Source of the DNA: Pelagisphaera sp964404745
GTDB lineage: Bacteria > Verrucomicrobiota > Verrucomicrobiia > Opitutales > Opitutaceae
Length of the DNA: 64,000 nt
Assembly (NCBI GenBank): GCA_964404745.1
Contig: CAYOLG010000018.1
Location: 1-64,000, forward strand
Reading direction: 5' to 3'
The position numbers were made by a program, and so were the translations under genes. This document shows positions 28,107-38,315 of this stretch, one piece after another (within the stretch, counting starts at the first letter, position 1; every line of letters starts with the position of its first letter). The notes under the pieces were generated by a model. The model made no database searches. It was given only the letters and a program-made list of their open reading frames with translations, and was not told the DNA's origin.

Positions 28107-28775
28107 CTAAGACGTGTAGCCAGCCAACATCCGTTTCAAATCATCTGTATTCGCTTTGGCTGTCAGCACGAAAAAGTGGCCTTGAGACTTCCACTTGCTG
28201 TCCGTCCAACCTGCCTGTCGCTCTTCGAATTGAAACGACCCCAATAACTGCGTCTCCGAAAAGTCCGCCTCTTTGGCAACAAAAAGGTGATAGACGACCC
28301 CTGCGTCCACGCAGATTATAGCCACTTTGCTGCCAGACCAACCCAAGGGCCGGCAGCCAATCCCTTTTTGCTGAAGAAACCGTTCAGGCAAGCGAGCGGG
28401 CAGCTCGATATTCTGAGCCTTAAGCCAATCCGTGATCTTCGTTACATCCTCGTTGAAGTACTTGAGGCGCGGCCCATCGAGGGAATAGTCGAAGGCCCTA
28501 TCGACGAGCGGGCCCTCATAGAAATCGCCGTGATCCACAATGAATTTAAAATAGATATTCACCGCCAAAACCAGACTGGCAGCTAAGGCCAAATAGCGAA
28601 CGAAGGTTCGCCTCCGGTTTCTCAGGTTGGCAACGCCTTCCATGCTCGAGGCTAAAGCGGTACGCAATTCCGTGGGTGGCCAGTTGACCTTCAACTCTTC
28701 TTGAAAACGCTGGTCGCCCTTCTTAGCTCGTATCCACCATTCCATCAACGACGAATCTTGCTCAGCTATTTTCAA
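28107..28775 (-). CDS. Single-pass membrane protein, anti-sigma-factor-like
   Basis: A 222-residue protein with a cytoplasmic N-terminus of about 60 residues rich in charge, one membrane helix (YLALAASLVLAVNIYFKFIV) and a periplasmic domain. The latter carries ITDWLKAQNIELPARLP and GCRPLGWSGSKVAIICVD, a pattern seen in anti-sigma-like proteins of Verrucomicrobiota. Those are normally encoded just after an ECF sigma factor, but here the upstream flank is a transposase remnant and no sigma gene is present. The family call is an inference; it could be an uncharacterised stress-sensing membrane protein. Confidence 0.55.
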   Translation of the reverse strand: MKIAEQDSSLMEWWIRAKKGDQRFQEELKVNWPPTELRTALASSMEGVANLRNRRRTFVRYLALAASLVLAVNIYFKFIVDHGDFYEGPLVDRAFDYSLDGPRLKYFNEDVTKITDWLKAQNIELPARLPERFLQQKGIGCRPLGWSGSKVAIICVDAGVVYHLFVAKEADFSETQLLGSFQFEERQAGWTDSKWKSQGHFFVLTAKANTDDLKRMLAGYTS

Positions 28776-28868
28776 TGCTTATTGAAACAGCGGGGCGCTC
28801 TCGGGACGATCGACTAAATTATAGTTAGCCAATCACTAACGTACAACTAAAAGTCGTTAAACATCAAT

Positions 28869-28932
28869 TGGTTAGGATTATCAAACTATGGGCTGCTCGT
28901 ATCATTACTCGTAAATCGCTGATGGTTAGGAT
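28869..28932. repeat. Pair of 10-bp direct repeats beside the IS4-type remnant
   Basis: TGGTTAGGAT occurs at 28869-28878 and again at 28923-28932, 54 bp apart, in AT-rich sequence between the anti-sigma-like gene and the transposase remnant. It may mark an insertion-element end, but no inverted repeat was found to confirm that. Confidence 0.3.
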
Positions 28933-28960
28933 CCTTCGAGTATATATTAACGCTAACGCC

Positions 28961-29914
28961 TTACAGGATTCTGGACATATTCAGGTCAATTCCACTAGCC
29001 TTGTAGAGTTTCGGGCCGAAGGCGACAAGCGAAGCCATGGCCCCGAGCAGGTAGGCGCAGAGCGCGATCCAGATCTGTGTCTTCACCGCGCTCTCGCTGG
29101 TGCCGCAGAAGGCCTTGAACCGGAGGTTCTGCTTGATCCACTCGAAGAACAGCTCGATCTGCCAGCGCGCCTTGTAGACCTTCGCTACCACGATGGCGTC
29201 GAGCTGGAAGTTGTTGGTGAGGAAGACCAAAGACTTTCCGGTTTCGGTATCCACGTATCTGATGCGCCGCAATCCCGATTGGTACAGGCCCTTGATCTTC
29301 AGGCCGTTGAGCCTGATGGTCTGGTTGACCCTCAGTCCGATAGACTTGTCCACAACCCTGGATTTCCGGACATAGAAGCTCATGTTCGACTTCGCCCTTA
29401 TGACGAAGAATGCGTTGGAGGCGGCGATGCGGGCGAGGCGCTCGAAGTCGAGGTACCCTCGATCCATCACGTAGAAGGCCCCCACTTCGAGGGAGATCCA
29501 ATCCAGGGCGTTCACGTCGTGGACTTTGGCCCCGGTGACCGCCACGAATGCCGGGATTGGGCCGCGTAGATCGATCATGGCGTGGATCTTCACCGCGGAC
29601 TTGGACTTGCGGAACCTCGCCCGGGGAAACAGGGACATGCTAAGATCCACGACCGACGCGTCCAGGGCGTAGACGGCCTGATCAATCTCCTTGATGAGCC
29701 TCTCCTGCGTGTACAGCTTCCTCGCCTTTCGGATGAGGATCCCTGCGAGCTCGAAGTAGACGCGCCAGTCCCGCCGCCGATCGGCGTAGGCGAGATTGCT
29801 TCTGGAAACCGATCTGCGGATGCCTATCGCGTCTACCTCCGCGTACAGACAGCAGGATGCCCTCCCTACTTTCAACAAAGGGCGGCCAGCGACCCTCCGC
29901 CAGCCTTGTAATCA
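28961..29914 (-). pseudogene. IS4-family transposase, 5'-truncated
   Basis: The open frame runs from just after a stop at 29912-29914 to 28961; a TTG at 29878 would give 305 residues. DDE residues appear in YALDASVVDLS, FYVMDRGYLD and WQIELFFEWIKQNLRF, the last being the IS4-type YREK-like region. RSVSRSNLAYADRRRDW marks what is normally the end of an N-terminal DUF4372-type domain, and that domain is missing. The frame is also GC-richer than its flanks. The break abuts the 3' end of pilT. Probably inactive remnant of a foreign element. Confidence 0.8.
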
Positions 29915-29926
29915 GCGGAGCAAGAA

Positions 29927-31009
29927 TCAGGAGTCCGCCACCGATGCTCCGAACTCCGTTAACCGCTTGCGCATTTCTTCCGGCGATTGAGCCTTCTCGA
30001 AAGCCTCTCGGGCGGAAATCAAGCCACGATTGTACAAACTCATCAGGTGCGTATCCATAGTGAACATACCCAGATTCGCGCCCGTTTGAATATCGGAGTT
30101 TATACGGTAAGTCTTGTTGTCGCGGATCAAGGCGGCTATAGAGGTGGTGGTCACCATGACTTCCAGACCGGCGACGCGACCGCCACCCTCCTTCTTGCAG
30201 AGAACCTGGGAAACTACAGCCACGAGGGATGATGCGAGCTGAGTGCGAATCATCTCCTTCATATTTGCGGGAAAAGCATCGACTATTCTGTCGACTGTCT
30301 TGGAAGCGCTGTTGGTATGCAGCGTGCCAAAAACCAAGTGTCCGGTTTCCGCAGCGCTGATAGCCGCTTCGATGGTTTCCAAGTCCCGCATTTCCCCGAC
30401 CAGAATTACGTCCGGGTCTTGGCGAAGCGCGCGGCGAATGGCTTCAGAAAAGGTCGGCACGTCCACACCCACTTCGCGCTGGGTGATTATGCACTTGTTG
30501 TGGTCGTGATAGTATTCGATTGGATCTTCGATTGTAATAATATGACCACTACGTTTCTGGTTAATATAGTTGATCATCGAGGCCAAGGTGGTGCTTTTAC
30601 CCGAACCAGTAGGTCCGGTCACCAAGACGAGCCCACGCGGGCGATAGAGCAAATCCCTGATTTGATCTGGAATGCCGATGTCTTCCAGGTCGAAAAATTC
30701 GTTGGGAATTTGCCGGAGAACGAGTCCATAATTCCCTTTGCTTCGCAAAACGCTTACTCGAAACCGAGACTTGTCCATGTAAGCAAAGCCGAAGTCGGCC
30801 CCGCCCTCCTTCTTGGCGGCCTGGATATAAGCGTCTGCCGTGATGGACTGCATGAGCGCTTCCGTATCCGTAGGAGTCAGGTCCGGCCCATCGACGGACA
30901 CCATCGATCCGTGAAGGCGCAGCGTGGGCGGCTTGCCCACCTGAATATGTAGGTCCGAGGCGCCTTCTTCGAATACTAATTCGAGCAGATCACTCATTTC
31001 GTAGCTCAT
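29927..31009 (-). CDS. pilT: Type IV pilus retraction ATPase
   Basis: A 360-residue hexameric ATPase that depolymerises type IV pili for twitching. Walker A is VTGPTGSGKSTTLAS, the Asp box is IITIEDPIEYYH, Walker B is DPDVILVGEMRD and the His box is LVFGTLHTNSASKTVDRI. The PilT-specific AIRNLIRE-like motif appears as SIAALIRDNKTYRI. The gene is intact despite the transposase remnant 12 bp past its stop. It follows pilB by 67 bp, so both are probably co-expressed. Confidence 0.95.
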   Translation of the reverse strand: MSYEMSDLLELVFEEGASDLHIQVGKPPTLRLHGSMVSVDGPDLTPTDTEALMQSITADAYIQAAKKEGGADFGFAYMDKSRFRVSVLRSKGNYGLVLRQIPNEFFDLEDIGIPDQIRDLLYRPRGLVLVTGPTGSGKSTTLASMINYINQKRSGHIITIEDPIEYYHDHNKCIITQREVGVDVPTFSEAIRRALRQDPDVILVGEMRDLETIEAAISAAETGHLVFGTLHTNSASKTVDRIVDAFPANMKEMIRTQLASSLVAVVSQVLCKKEGGGRVAGLEVMVTTTSIAALIRDNKTYRINSDIQTGANLGMFTMDTHLMSLYNRGLISAREAFEKAQSPEEMRKRLTEFGASVADS

Positions 31010-31076
31010 GATACCCCCTATCGGTTATTTTTAGCTGTTGTTGAATAGAACCCTTAAGACATTCCATTGAGTGAAA

Positions 31077-32789
31077 TTACTCAAGAGTCGGCTCATTCAC
31101 CGTAACGGAAAGCACTTCTTCGATAGACGTTAGCCCAGCCAAGGCTTTGCGAATCCCATCTTCACGCATCGTCCTCATCCCCAGCTCCCTAGCTATCGAT
31201 CTCATCTGCGATGCGGTTCCGCCTGAATATATCATCTTTTCGATCTCATCATTCACTTTGAAAATTTCGAAAATTCCGAATCGGCCTTTGACGCCCTGGT
31301 TGTAGCAGGCCGGGCAGCCCTCGCCTTTCATAAACCGGGCATCCGCAACCGCGTCTCTATCGAGCCCGATAGCGGTCAGCTCCCGGTGCGTAGGCTCGTA
31401 AGGCTGGCGGCAATTCGGGCAAATGCGGCGAACGAGTCGCTGAGCCATCGAGGCCCTCAAAGAAGTCGCTACGAGGTAGGGCTTCACCCCGATATCGACT
31501 AGTCGGGTCACGGCTGAGGGAGCGTCATTCGTGTGAAGCGTACTGAGGACCATGTGACCCGTCAGAGAGGCATTGATAGCTATCTCGGCAGTTTCCCTGT
31601 CCCGAATCTCACCCACCATTATGATGTTTGGGGCCTGGCGAAGCATGGCCTTGAGGGCGGCGGCAAAGGTCATGCCCACGCTTTTGCGAACCGGAACTTG
31701 GTTGATCCCTTTCATCTGATATTCGATTGGATCTTCGACCGTGATGATTTTCCGGTCCGGCTTGTTGACATAGTTGAGGCAACTATAAAGAGTCGTAGTC
31801 TTACCCGAACCCGTCGGTCCAGTTACCAAGAGTATGCCATCGGGAAGAGTTATCAACCGCTCAAAGAGCTCTTGGTCATCGCTGAAGAAGCCCAACTCGG
31901 GCAGTCCCTTCATGAGACCGGTTTTATCCAGAATCCGCATGACAATGCTTTCTCCGTAAGCCGTCGGCAAAGAGGAAACCCGCAAGTCATAGTCAACACC
32001 TTCCACCCTTACTTGTATGCGCCCGTCCTGGGGAAGCCGTTTTTCCGCTATGCTCAGGCGGCCCATGACCTTGATCCGGGATATGACGGGAAGCTGCAAC
32101 CGCTTGGGTGGCGGGTTAGCCATTTCATGCAATTCTCCATCGATGCGAAAGCGGACGCGGAACGACGTATCTAAAGGTTCGAGGTGTATATCGGAGGCCC
32201 GTCTTCTCACGGCTTCAGCGATGATTACCTGAACCAGCCGTATAATTGGGGCATCGGACTCGTCAGGGCTTTCATCCTCTAATTCAATCGAGCCTTCCGG
32301 CGTACGCGTTGTAACGGATACTTCCTCTTCCACCGCGTCCCCTCCATCGGTGTCGCGATTGCGATCATACCGATCGTTGATGGCTTGATCGATCTGCTGG
32401 CCGTCCGCCAGCACGGGTTCGATAGGATTCTTGAGAATATGAGTTAAACCGTCCAGGGCTTCGACTTCGAGCGGATCGGAGATCGCCATCACCAGAACGC
32501 TTCCCTCGTAATCGATGGGAAACACTCGATACTGGCGAGCCATAGTCTCGGGCAGATACTCCTCCGGGTTTTCAGGCAGATCGATTTCCCCAAAATCGAC
32601 ATACTTCATGGCAAATTCCTCCGCTAGAAGCTCATAAGCCGCTTTTCGATCCAGATAACCCTTCTGGGCAAGCGTCTCGAAAAGCGCCTCCCCATCCGCT
32701 CCCGTTTGACCGCTTTCGAACTCCTGCACCTGCTCCTTAGTGACGAGGCCCTTGCGGACGACTAGCTGCAGCATGATAGAATCGAACAT
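31077..32789 (-). CDS. pilB: Type IV pilus assembly ATPase PilB / GspE family
   Basis: A 570-residue secretion ATPase. Residues 1-150 are a T2SSE-N/MshEN-like domain (VRKGLVTKEQVQEFE, FPIDYEGSVLVMAISDPLEV). The ATPase core has VTGPTGSGKTTTLYS, IITVEDPIEYQM, NIIMVGEIRD and MVLSTLHTNDA. A tetracysteine zinc site is present (CPNCRQPYEP and GCPACYNQG). It polymerises pilin. With pilT next to it, a type IV pilus is more likely than type II secretion, though no pilin or PilC gene is visible here. Confidence 0.92.
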   Translation of the reverse strand: MFDSIMLQLVVRKGLVTKEQVQEFESGQTGADGEALFETLAQKGYLDRKAAYELLAEEFAMKYVDFGEIDLPENPEEYLPETMARQYRVFPIDYEGSVLVMAISDPLEVEALDGLTHILKNPIEPVLADGQQIDQAINDRYDRNRDTDGGDAVEEEVSVTTRTPEGSIELEDESPDESDAPIIRLVQVIIAEAVRRRASDIHLEPLDTSFRVRFRIDGELHEMANPPPKRLQLPVISRIKVMGRLSIAEKRLPQDGRIQVRVEGVDYDLRVSSLPTAYGESIVMRILDKTGLMKGLPELGFFSDDQELFERLITLPDGILLVTGPTGSGKTTTLYSCLNYVNKPDRKIITVEDPIEYQMKGINQVPVRKSVGMTFAAALKAMLRQAPNIIMVGEIRDRETAEIAINASLTGHMVLSTLHTNDAPSAVTRLVDIGVKPYLVATSLRASMAQRLVRRICPNCRQPYEPTHRELTAIGLDRDAVADARFMKGEGCPACYNQGVKGRFGIFEIFKVNDEIEKMIYSGGTASQMRSIARELGMRTMREDGIRKALAGLTSIEEVLSVTVNEPTLE

Positions 32790-33191
32790 TGGAATTATAG
32801 CAATTACCTGAAACCATCTTCAATAAAGATCTCCGGGGCAAGCCCCGAGGCGGCTCATTAAAGGAACGCGGTGTCCGGCTTCAGCCGGGGTATACAGATT
32901 ACAAATTGGACCCGAACTGCGACTTTCCCAAGACATGGGCACTCGAGGCAACTTGACTGAAAAAAGAAGAGATGAACGCGCCGTGACGACGCTTTCCACC
33001 TTTGGCGCAATTCGAAAAAGGCGTATCTAGACCTTGGTTCGAAGTGGCTCACCACCCTAGCCATATCGTAGGGCCCGGGCGAGCTTTTGGATACTATACT
33101 AGTTTATCCCCTCTTTCGGTAGCCACTGGGCCGCAATCTGAATCTATAAATAGGCCATCCAAAATCACCCGGTTCCCTACAAAGCCAGCCA
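32790..33191. other. Intergenic region between rho and pilB with paired hairpins
   Basis: A 402-bp stretch with no credible gene. Its main content is two GC-rich hairpins at 32834-32888, listed separately. The remainder, including AT-rich sequence near 33090-33150 that could hold the pilB promoter, shows nothing I can name. Confidence 0.6.
32834..32888. repeat. REP-like paired hairpins (copy A)
   Basis: Two perfect short hairpins sit 27 bp apart: CGGGGC-AA-GCCCCG at 32834-32847 and CCGGCT-TC-AGCCGG at 32875-32888. The first arm and its 3' flank (GAGG, then GGAACG) recur at 38915-38946, suggesting a dispersed intergenic repeat family. No downstream T-run, so not a standard terminator. Confidence 0.55.
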
Positions 33192-35063
<1,872 letters not shown>

Positions 35064-35152
35064 AGCTTAAATGAAGAGCAATTGCAATTCAGGAAGGGTA
35101 GCCAGTGCGGCAGGGCTCTCCTGATCGCTGAAGGAGTAGGTGGTTTCGAAAA

Positions 35153-35725
35153 TTAGATTCGCGTTAGAAGCGTTTTTATTTGTTCGTCCAGAAAGTCGAG
35201 GGATCCCTCGTTGAGCAGTACAAAGTCGGCCATTTCAGCCTTCTTGGAGACTGGCATTTGCCTTTCTATGCGCGCCAACGCTTGAGCTTGGTCTACACCC
35301 TTTAGCTGCAATCGTTCGACCTGCGTAGGCAAATCACTGAACACGCAGACCGTAAAATCAACCCTATTCTGAAGGTTTTTTTCGAAAAGGAGCGGGATCT
35401 CCACCACCCACCGATCATCCGGATCAGCCGCAATTCTAGCCAGCCAAGCATCCCGGATTCTCGGATGCAGTATCGACTCCAGTTCCGACAGCTTTTCTTC
35501 GCTTTTGAATACAACCTCTCCCAAAGCTCGCCGATCCACACCGCCATCGCTATCGAAAACCTCTTCGCCAAAGGCGTCCCTGATACCAACCTTCACATCC
35601 CGGTCCTCGCGAAGAAGATCGTGAGCGATCTCGTCGCAATCTATCCGCCGAAAGCCACGCGTTACAAAAAAACTGGCCGCCGTCGACTTCCCGCTCCCCA
35701 TCCCGCCTGTCAATCCGATGACCAT
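35153..35725 (-). CDS. coaE: Dephospho-CoA kinase
   Basis: A 190-residue P-loop kinase catalysing the last step of coenzyme A synthesis, phosphorylation of dephospho-CoA. Walker A is GLTGGMGSGKSTAA; RRIDCDEIAHDLL and the lid region (HPRIRDAWLARI, WVVEIPLLFEKNL) are typical. Length is normal. It lies 89 bp upstream of rho; a coaE-rho pair also occurs in other members of the PVC superphylum. Confidence 0.95.
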   Translation of the reverse strand: MVIGLTGGMGSGKSTAASFFVTRGFRRIDCDEIAHDLLREDRDVKVGIRDAFGEEVFDSDGGVDRRALGEVVFKSEEKLSELESILHPRIRDAWLARIAADPDDRWVVEIPLLFEKNLQNRVDFTVCVFSDLPTQVERLQLKGVDQAQALARIERQMPVSKKAEMADFVLLNEGSLDFLDEQIKTLLTRI

Positions 35726-36038
35726 ATCTGGCTCAAGCGGCTAGCGGAAAACGATAATTCGTAAGCTCGTGAGCTTTCATATTGTCTGAGTCTCAAAAGA
35801 AGAGATCCACTAAAAATAGCAATCCCGCTCGATGGTCAAGCGACGGAATAAAGTCCCCAATCGCTGTAAATGCGACCCACCCGAGCATGCTTGGACATCG
35901 CCCAGCAATCCACTTGATCGAGCCTAGCGAGGTCGCGGCGCAACCTCGAACTCTCCCGGCTCGAATATGACTTTCGATCCTAATACTTCCTACTCGATAT
36001 GACTTTTCGCGATAATACGTCATATTCGAAACAAAACG
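35726..36038. other. Intergenic region upstream of two small ORFs
   Basis: A 313-bp stretch with no credible gene; a 76-codon minus-strand frame at 35793-36023 has no protein-like features. The notable content is a cluster of TCGAATATGAC-type repeats at 35961-36029, described separately. Confidence 0.5.
35961..36029. repeat. Three-copy TCGA(A)TATGAC repeat cluster
   Basis: TCGAATATGACTTTCG lies at 35961-35976 and TCGATATGACTTTTCG at 35994-36009, 33 bp apart. An inverted copy, GTCATATTCGA, lies at 36019-36029. The last two form a hairpin or a two-site operator, and the final copy is 10 bp before a possible small ORF at 36039. It could be a regulator-binding site. Confidence 0.5.
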
Positions 36039-36215
36039 ATGAAACGAGTTTTTGTATTAACTCTTCTGAAAACCGCTGTGCTGAATGGGCAAACTTTTGG
36101 ACCTCCGGGCAATGGCGATTATTCGGCATCAATATCTATTTCCCCGGATGAAATAATTCAGGCACGGGAAGCCATTTGGTATGCTCCTGGCCACGGATTC
36201 GAACCATTGCGCTGA
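36039..36215 (+). CDS. Possible small exported protein (58 aa)
   Basis: A 58-codon frame, MKRVFVLTLLKTAVLNGQTF then a polar, acidic part ending in AREAIWYAPGHGFEPLR. The N-terminus looks like a short signal peptide, and the frame begins 10 bp after an inverted-repeat cluster that could be its operator. No family is recognised. It could equally be a chance frame or a degraded gene. Confidence 0.3.
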   Translation: MKRVFVLTLLKTAVLNGQTFGPPGNGDYSASISISPDEIIQAREAIWYAPGHGFEPLR

Positions 36216-36261
36216 GTCAACGCGAATAAGCCGTTCCTTCCCATGCGAACGTTATAGAATT

Positions 36262-36480
36262 ATGAATACAAAAAATTTGCAAAAATGGGAACAAACGAGA
36301 AAGATTGGGGAGAAAAAGTTTGTTTGGACTGGAGGAGTTCTATTCTGGGGCATGACGACGGCGGTAATATGGTCGGTCGTCATGCAGTACGTTCAACCGC
36401 AAGAAGACATCTACCCAAGGCCAATAATTACCCGCATCGTCTTTTCTTTCGGAGGATATTTTTTTGGAAGCGTCGTCTAG
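36262..36480 (+). CDS. Small two-helix membrane protein
   Basis: A 72-residue protein starting MNTKNLQKWEQTRKIGEKKF, followed by two membrane segments (about residues 22-42 and 55-71) and ending FSFGGYFFGSVV. The charged N-terminal WE-TR-K-G pattern and the C-terminal GGxxFG motif recur in many small uncharacterised bacterial membrane proteins. The upstream ATG at 36181 would add 27 non-conserved residues and overlap the preceding ORF. Function unknown. Confidence 0.55.
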   Translation: MNTKNLQKWEQTRKIGEKKFVWTGGVLFWGMTTAVIWSVVMQYVQPQEDIYPRPIITRIVFSFGGYFFGSVV

Positions 36481-36656
36481 TGCTCCTCCGAAAACCATTA
36501 CCTGAAAAGGGCAGATTTAGATAAGAACACTCAATTATAACCAATTCATGGACTCCATCGGAACCCGTGGAATCAACTTGGCGTTCGTACCCTGAATTAG
36601 ATGAAACTCGATTCTATCGATCAACCAACAATCTGGAACTATAGGATGCCGTACAT

Positions 36657-36663
36657 TAGATTA
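36657..36663. repeat. Target-site duplication, left copy
   Basis: TAGATTA directly abuts the left terminal inverted repeat of the IS1595-type element; the same 7 bp abut the right end at 37197-37203. IS1595 elements usually duplicate 8 bp, so one base may have changed. Confidence 0.65.
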
Positions 36664-37196
36664 GCGGCTGAAGTAGGTAAGAAAGCCAAAATGGTTTAAG
36701 CTGCTTCACGTGTACGGTATAAAGAGTCGGTTGTCTCCTCGGAAGCGAGGCAAGCTCATCGAGCTCTTCGTTGCGGGCTCGACAGCCAGGGCCGCTGCGG
36801 AAGTGACGGGCGGGAGGGTCTACTGCGATCGTTCCCGACGCCACTACCGCCACCCTCCTACCGATCATAGGGGAGAAGGCGAAGCCCGACAGTATCGTCT
36901 ATACCGATACGTTCAAGGCCTACAACGCTCTCGAGGTGAGCGACTTCCGCCACATGCGAATCAACCACTCCGAGCTCTTCGCCGACAAGGGCAATCACAT
37001 CAATGGCATTGAAAACTTCTGGAATCAGGCTAAGCGTCATCTGCTTCGACTCAATAGCATCAAAAGGGAAAGCTTTTACTGGTTCCTAGAGGAGTGCGAA
37101 TGGCGCTTCAACGGAGGCTACCATCAAAAGCTCCTCAGGCAGCTTAAAAAGGTGGTACAAACGAACAAAGCATTTAACGATAGCTACTTCAGCCCC
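36664..37196 (+). mobile_element. Internally deleted IS1595-family element
   Basis: A 533-bp element. The left end GCGGCTGAAGTAGGTA and the right end (reverse complement GGGGCTGAAGTAGCTA) match in 14 of 16 bp, and 7-bp direct repeats flank both ends. Inside, frame one encodes LLHVYGIKSRLSPRKRGKL and VAGSTARAAAEVTG, the N-terminus of an IS1595 transposase. After 36815 the sequence jumps, with a frameshift, to the C-terminal part (IVPDATTATLLPIIGEK to the end). The middle, with most of the catalytic core, is missing. It is therefore non-autonomous, resembling a MITE precursor, and its right end lies 44 bp before the next gene. Confidence 0.85.
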
Positions 37197-37199
37197 TAG
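36677..37199 (+). pseudogene. IS1595-family transposase, deleted and frameshifted
   Basis: Frame one (36677 to about 36820) holds the N-terminal region with SRLSPRKRGKLIELFVAG; a second frame from about 36822 holds DATTATLLPIIGEKAKPDS, VYTDTFKAYNAL, HMRINHSELFAD and the IS1595 hallmark NHINGIENFWNQAKRHL, then ECEWRFN. About 100-130 residues of the centre are absent. The stop codon TAG (37197-37199) is supplied by the duplicated target site. It cannot make active transposase. Confidence 0.85.
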
Positions 37200-37203
37200 A
37201 TTA
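37197..37203. repeat. Target-site duplication, right copy
   Basis: TAGATTA, identical to 36657-36663, directly after the right terminal repeat. Its first three bases form the stop codon of the transposase remnant. Confidence 0.65.
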
Positions 37204-37240
37204 ATCCTGGTGAATAAGCTTACCAACAAACCTTTTAAAC

Positions 37241-38176
37241 ATGCACCATAGACGCGCATTCCTCAGCTACACTGCGGCAGCTACAGCCGTCTCTAACCTC
37301 CCTTGTTCGCTTTACGGGAAATCATCCGGTCGAACCGGAAATCAAAGCTACCGCAAACGAATCGGCGTATCCACCTATTCCTTTTGGGGCTTTCGACGAC
37401 ACGAATTTCGATCGATCGAAAAATGCTTGGAGCTGGCGGCCGATATGGGCTTCGATGGCGCGGAGATTCTTCAACGCCAAATGGAGGATCAATCGAATGC
37501 AGCTCTTCAGAAGATCAAACAGCGGGCCTTCACTCTGGGCTTGGATCTGATGGGTTTCTCTACTCATCAGGGCTTCTTGCGGCCAGATCGAGAGGAACGT
37601 CAGAAGAATGTAGATCTTACGATCTCTCAGATCGAGCAGGCCTACCAGCTTGGAATCCCAACGATGCGGGTGAATACCGGCACGTGGGGGACTTCCAAGA
37701 ACTTCGACACGCTCATGGCCAACAAAGGCATCGAACCCCCTATCCCTGGCTATACGGACGAGAATGGTTACGAGTGGGTGATCGATGCCTTCGAGAGGAT
37801 CATTCCTCAGGCCGAAAAACGGGGAGTCACCTTGGGCCTTGAAAATCACTGGGGGCTCGGCCTAACCGTGGAAGGTGTGGATCGCATCGTGAGAGCGATC
37901 GATTCTCCTTGGCTTCAAGTAACTTTGGATACCGGTAATTTTCTCGAGGAACCTTATCCAAAACTGGCGAAACTCGCTGGTCGAACGGTACTACTGCAAG
38001 CGAAGACGTACTATGGCGGCGGCACCTGGTATACCCTGGACCTAGACTATGGGAGGATTGCTCGCATCATGAGAGAGGCTGGGTTTCGTGGATACATTTC
38101 ACTAGAATTCGAAGGCAAGGAGGATCCTCTCACAGCAATACCCAAAAGCCTAGCGGAACTGAGGCGCCATTTCTAG
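37241..38176 (+). CDS. Exported sugar phosphate isomerase/epimerase (xylose isomerase-like TIM barrel)
   Basis: A 311-residue protein. The N-terminus MHHRRAFLSYTAAATAVSN is a Tat-like leader with twin Arg. The barrel shows GFDGAEILQRQ, TMRVNTGTWG, GVTLGLENHWG (metal-binding Glu), LQVTLDTGNF (Asp) and YISLEFEGKEDP (final metal Glu). It probably isomerises or epimerises a free or keto-sugar in the periplasm, a theme shared with the DUF1080/Gfo-Idh operon at 47.6-52.7 kb. The IS1595-type remnant ends 44 bp upstream and may have changed its promoter. Confidence 0.87.
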   Translation: MHHRRAFLSYTAAATAVSNLPCSLYGKSSGRTGNQSYRKRIGVSTYSFWGFRRHEFRSIEKCLELAADMGFDGAEILQRQMEDQSNAALQKIKQRAFTLGLDLMGFSTHQGFLRPDREERQKNVDLTISQIEQAYQLGIPTMRVNTGTWGTSKNFDTLMANKGIEPPIPGYTDENGYEWVIDAFERIIPQAEKRGVTLGLENHWGLGLTVEGVDRIVRAIDSPWLQVTLDTGNFLEEPYPKLAKLAGRTVLLQAKTYYGGGTWYTLDLDYGRIARIMREAGFRGYISLEFEGKEDPLTAIPKSLAELRRHF

Positions 38177-38252
38177 CCAATGTGGTTGGTGGTTGAACGC
38201 TCGGCCCTCCGACAAGCCCATACCAATTAGATCTGCCGCTACCCAAGAGAAT

Positions 38253-38278
38253 AAAAAAGGGCTGGTCGAAACCAGCCC
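38253..38278 (-). terminator. Rho-independent terminator of the azurin-like gene
   Basis: On the minus strand an 8-bp perfect stem GGGCTGGT/ACCAGCCC with a 4-nt loop (TTCG) is followed by TTTTTTAT. It lies 38 bp past the stop of the azurin-like gene. On the plus strand there is no T-run, so it acts in one direction. Confidence 0.85.
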
Positions 38279-38315
38279 CGTGAAACTCGTCTGTACTCTC
38301 TATTCGCCCAGTTCT

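Noticed and set aside
28868..29569. Plus-strand frame of 233 codons opposite the IS4-type transposase
   Set aside because: It is antisense to a transposase with clear DDE motifs; its Glu/Val/Asp-rich composition is what a GC-rich shadow frame gives.
36187..36215. tRNA-like T-arm (minus strand GGTTCGAATCC) followed by a CCA-like end
   Set aside because: No matching acceptor, D-arm or anticodon stem is found upstream, and the sequence is part of a plausible small protein-coding frame.
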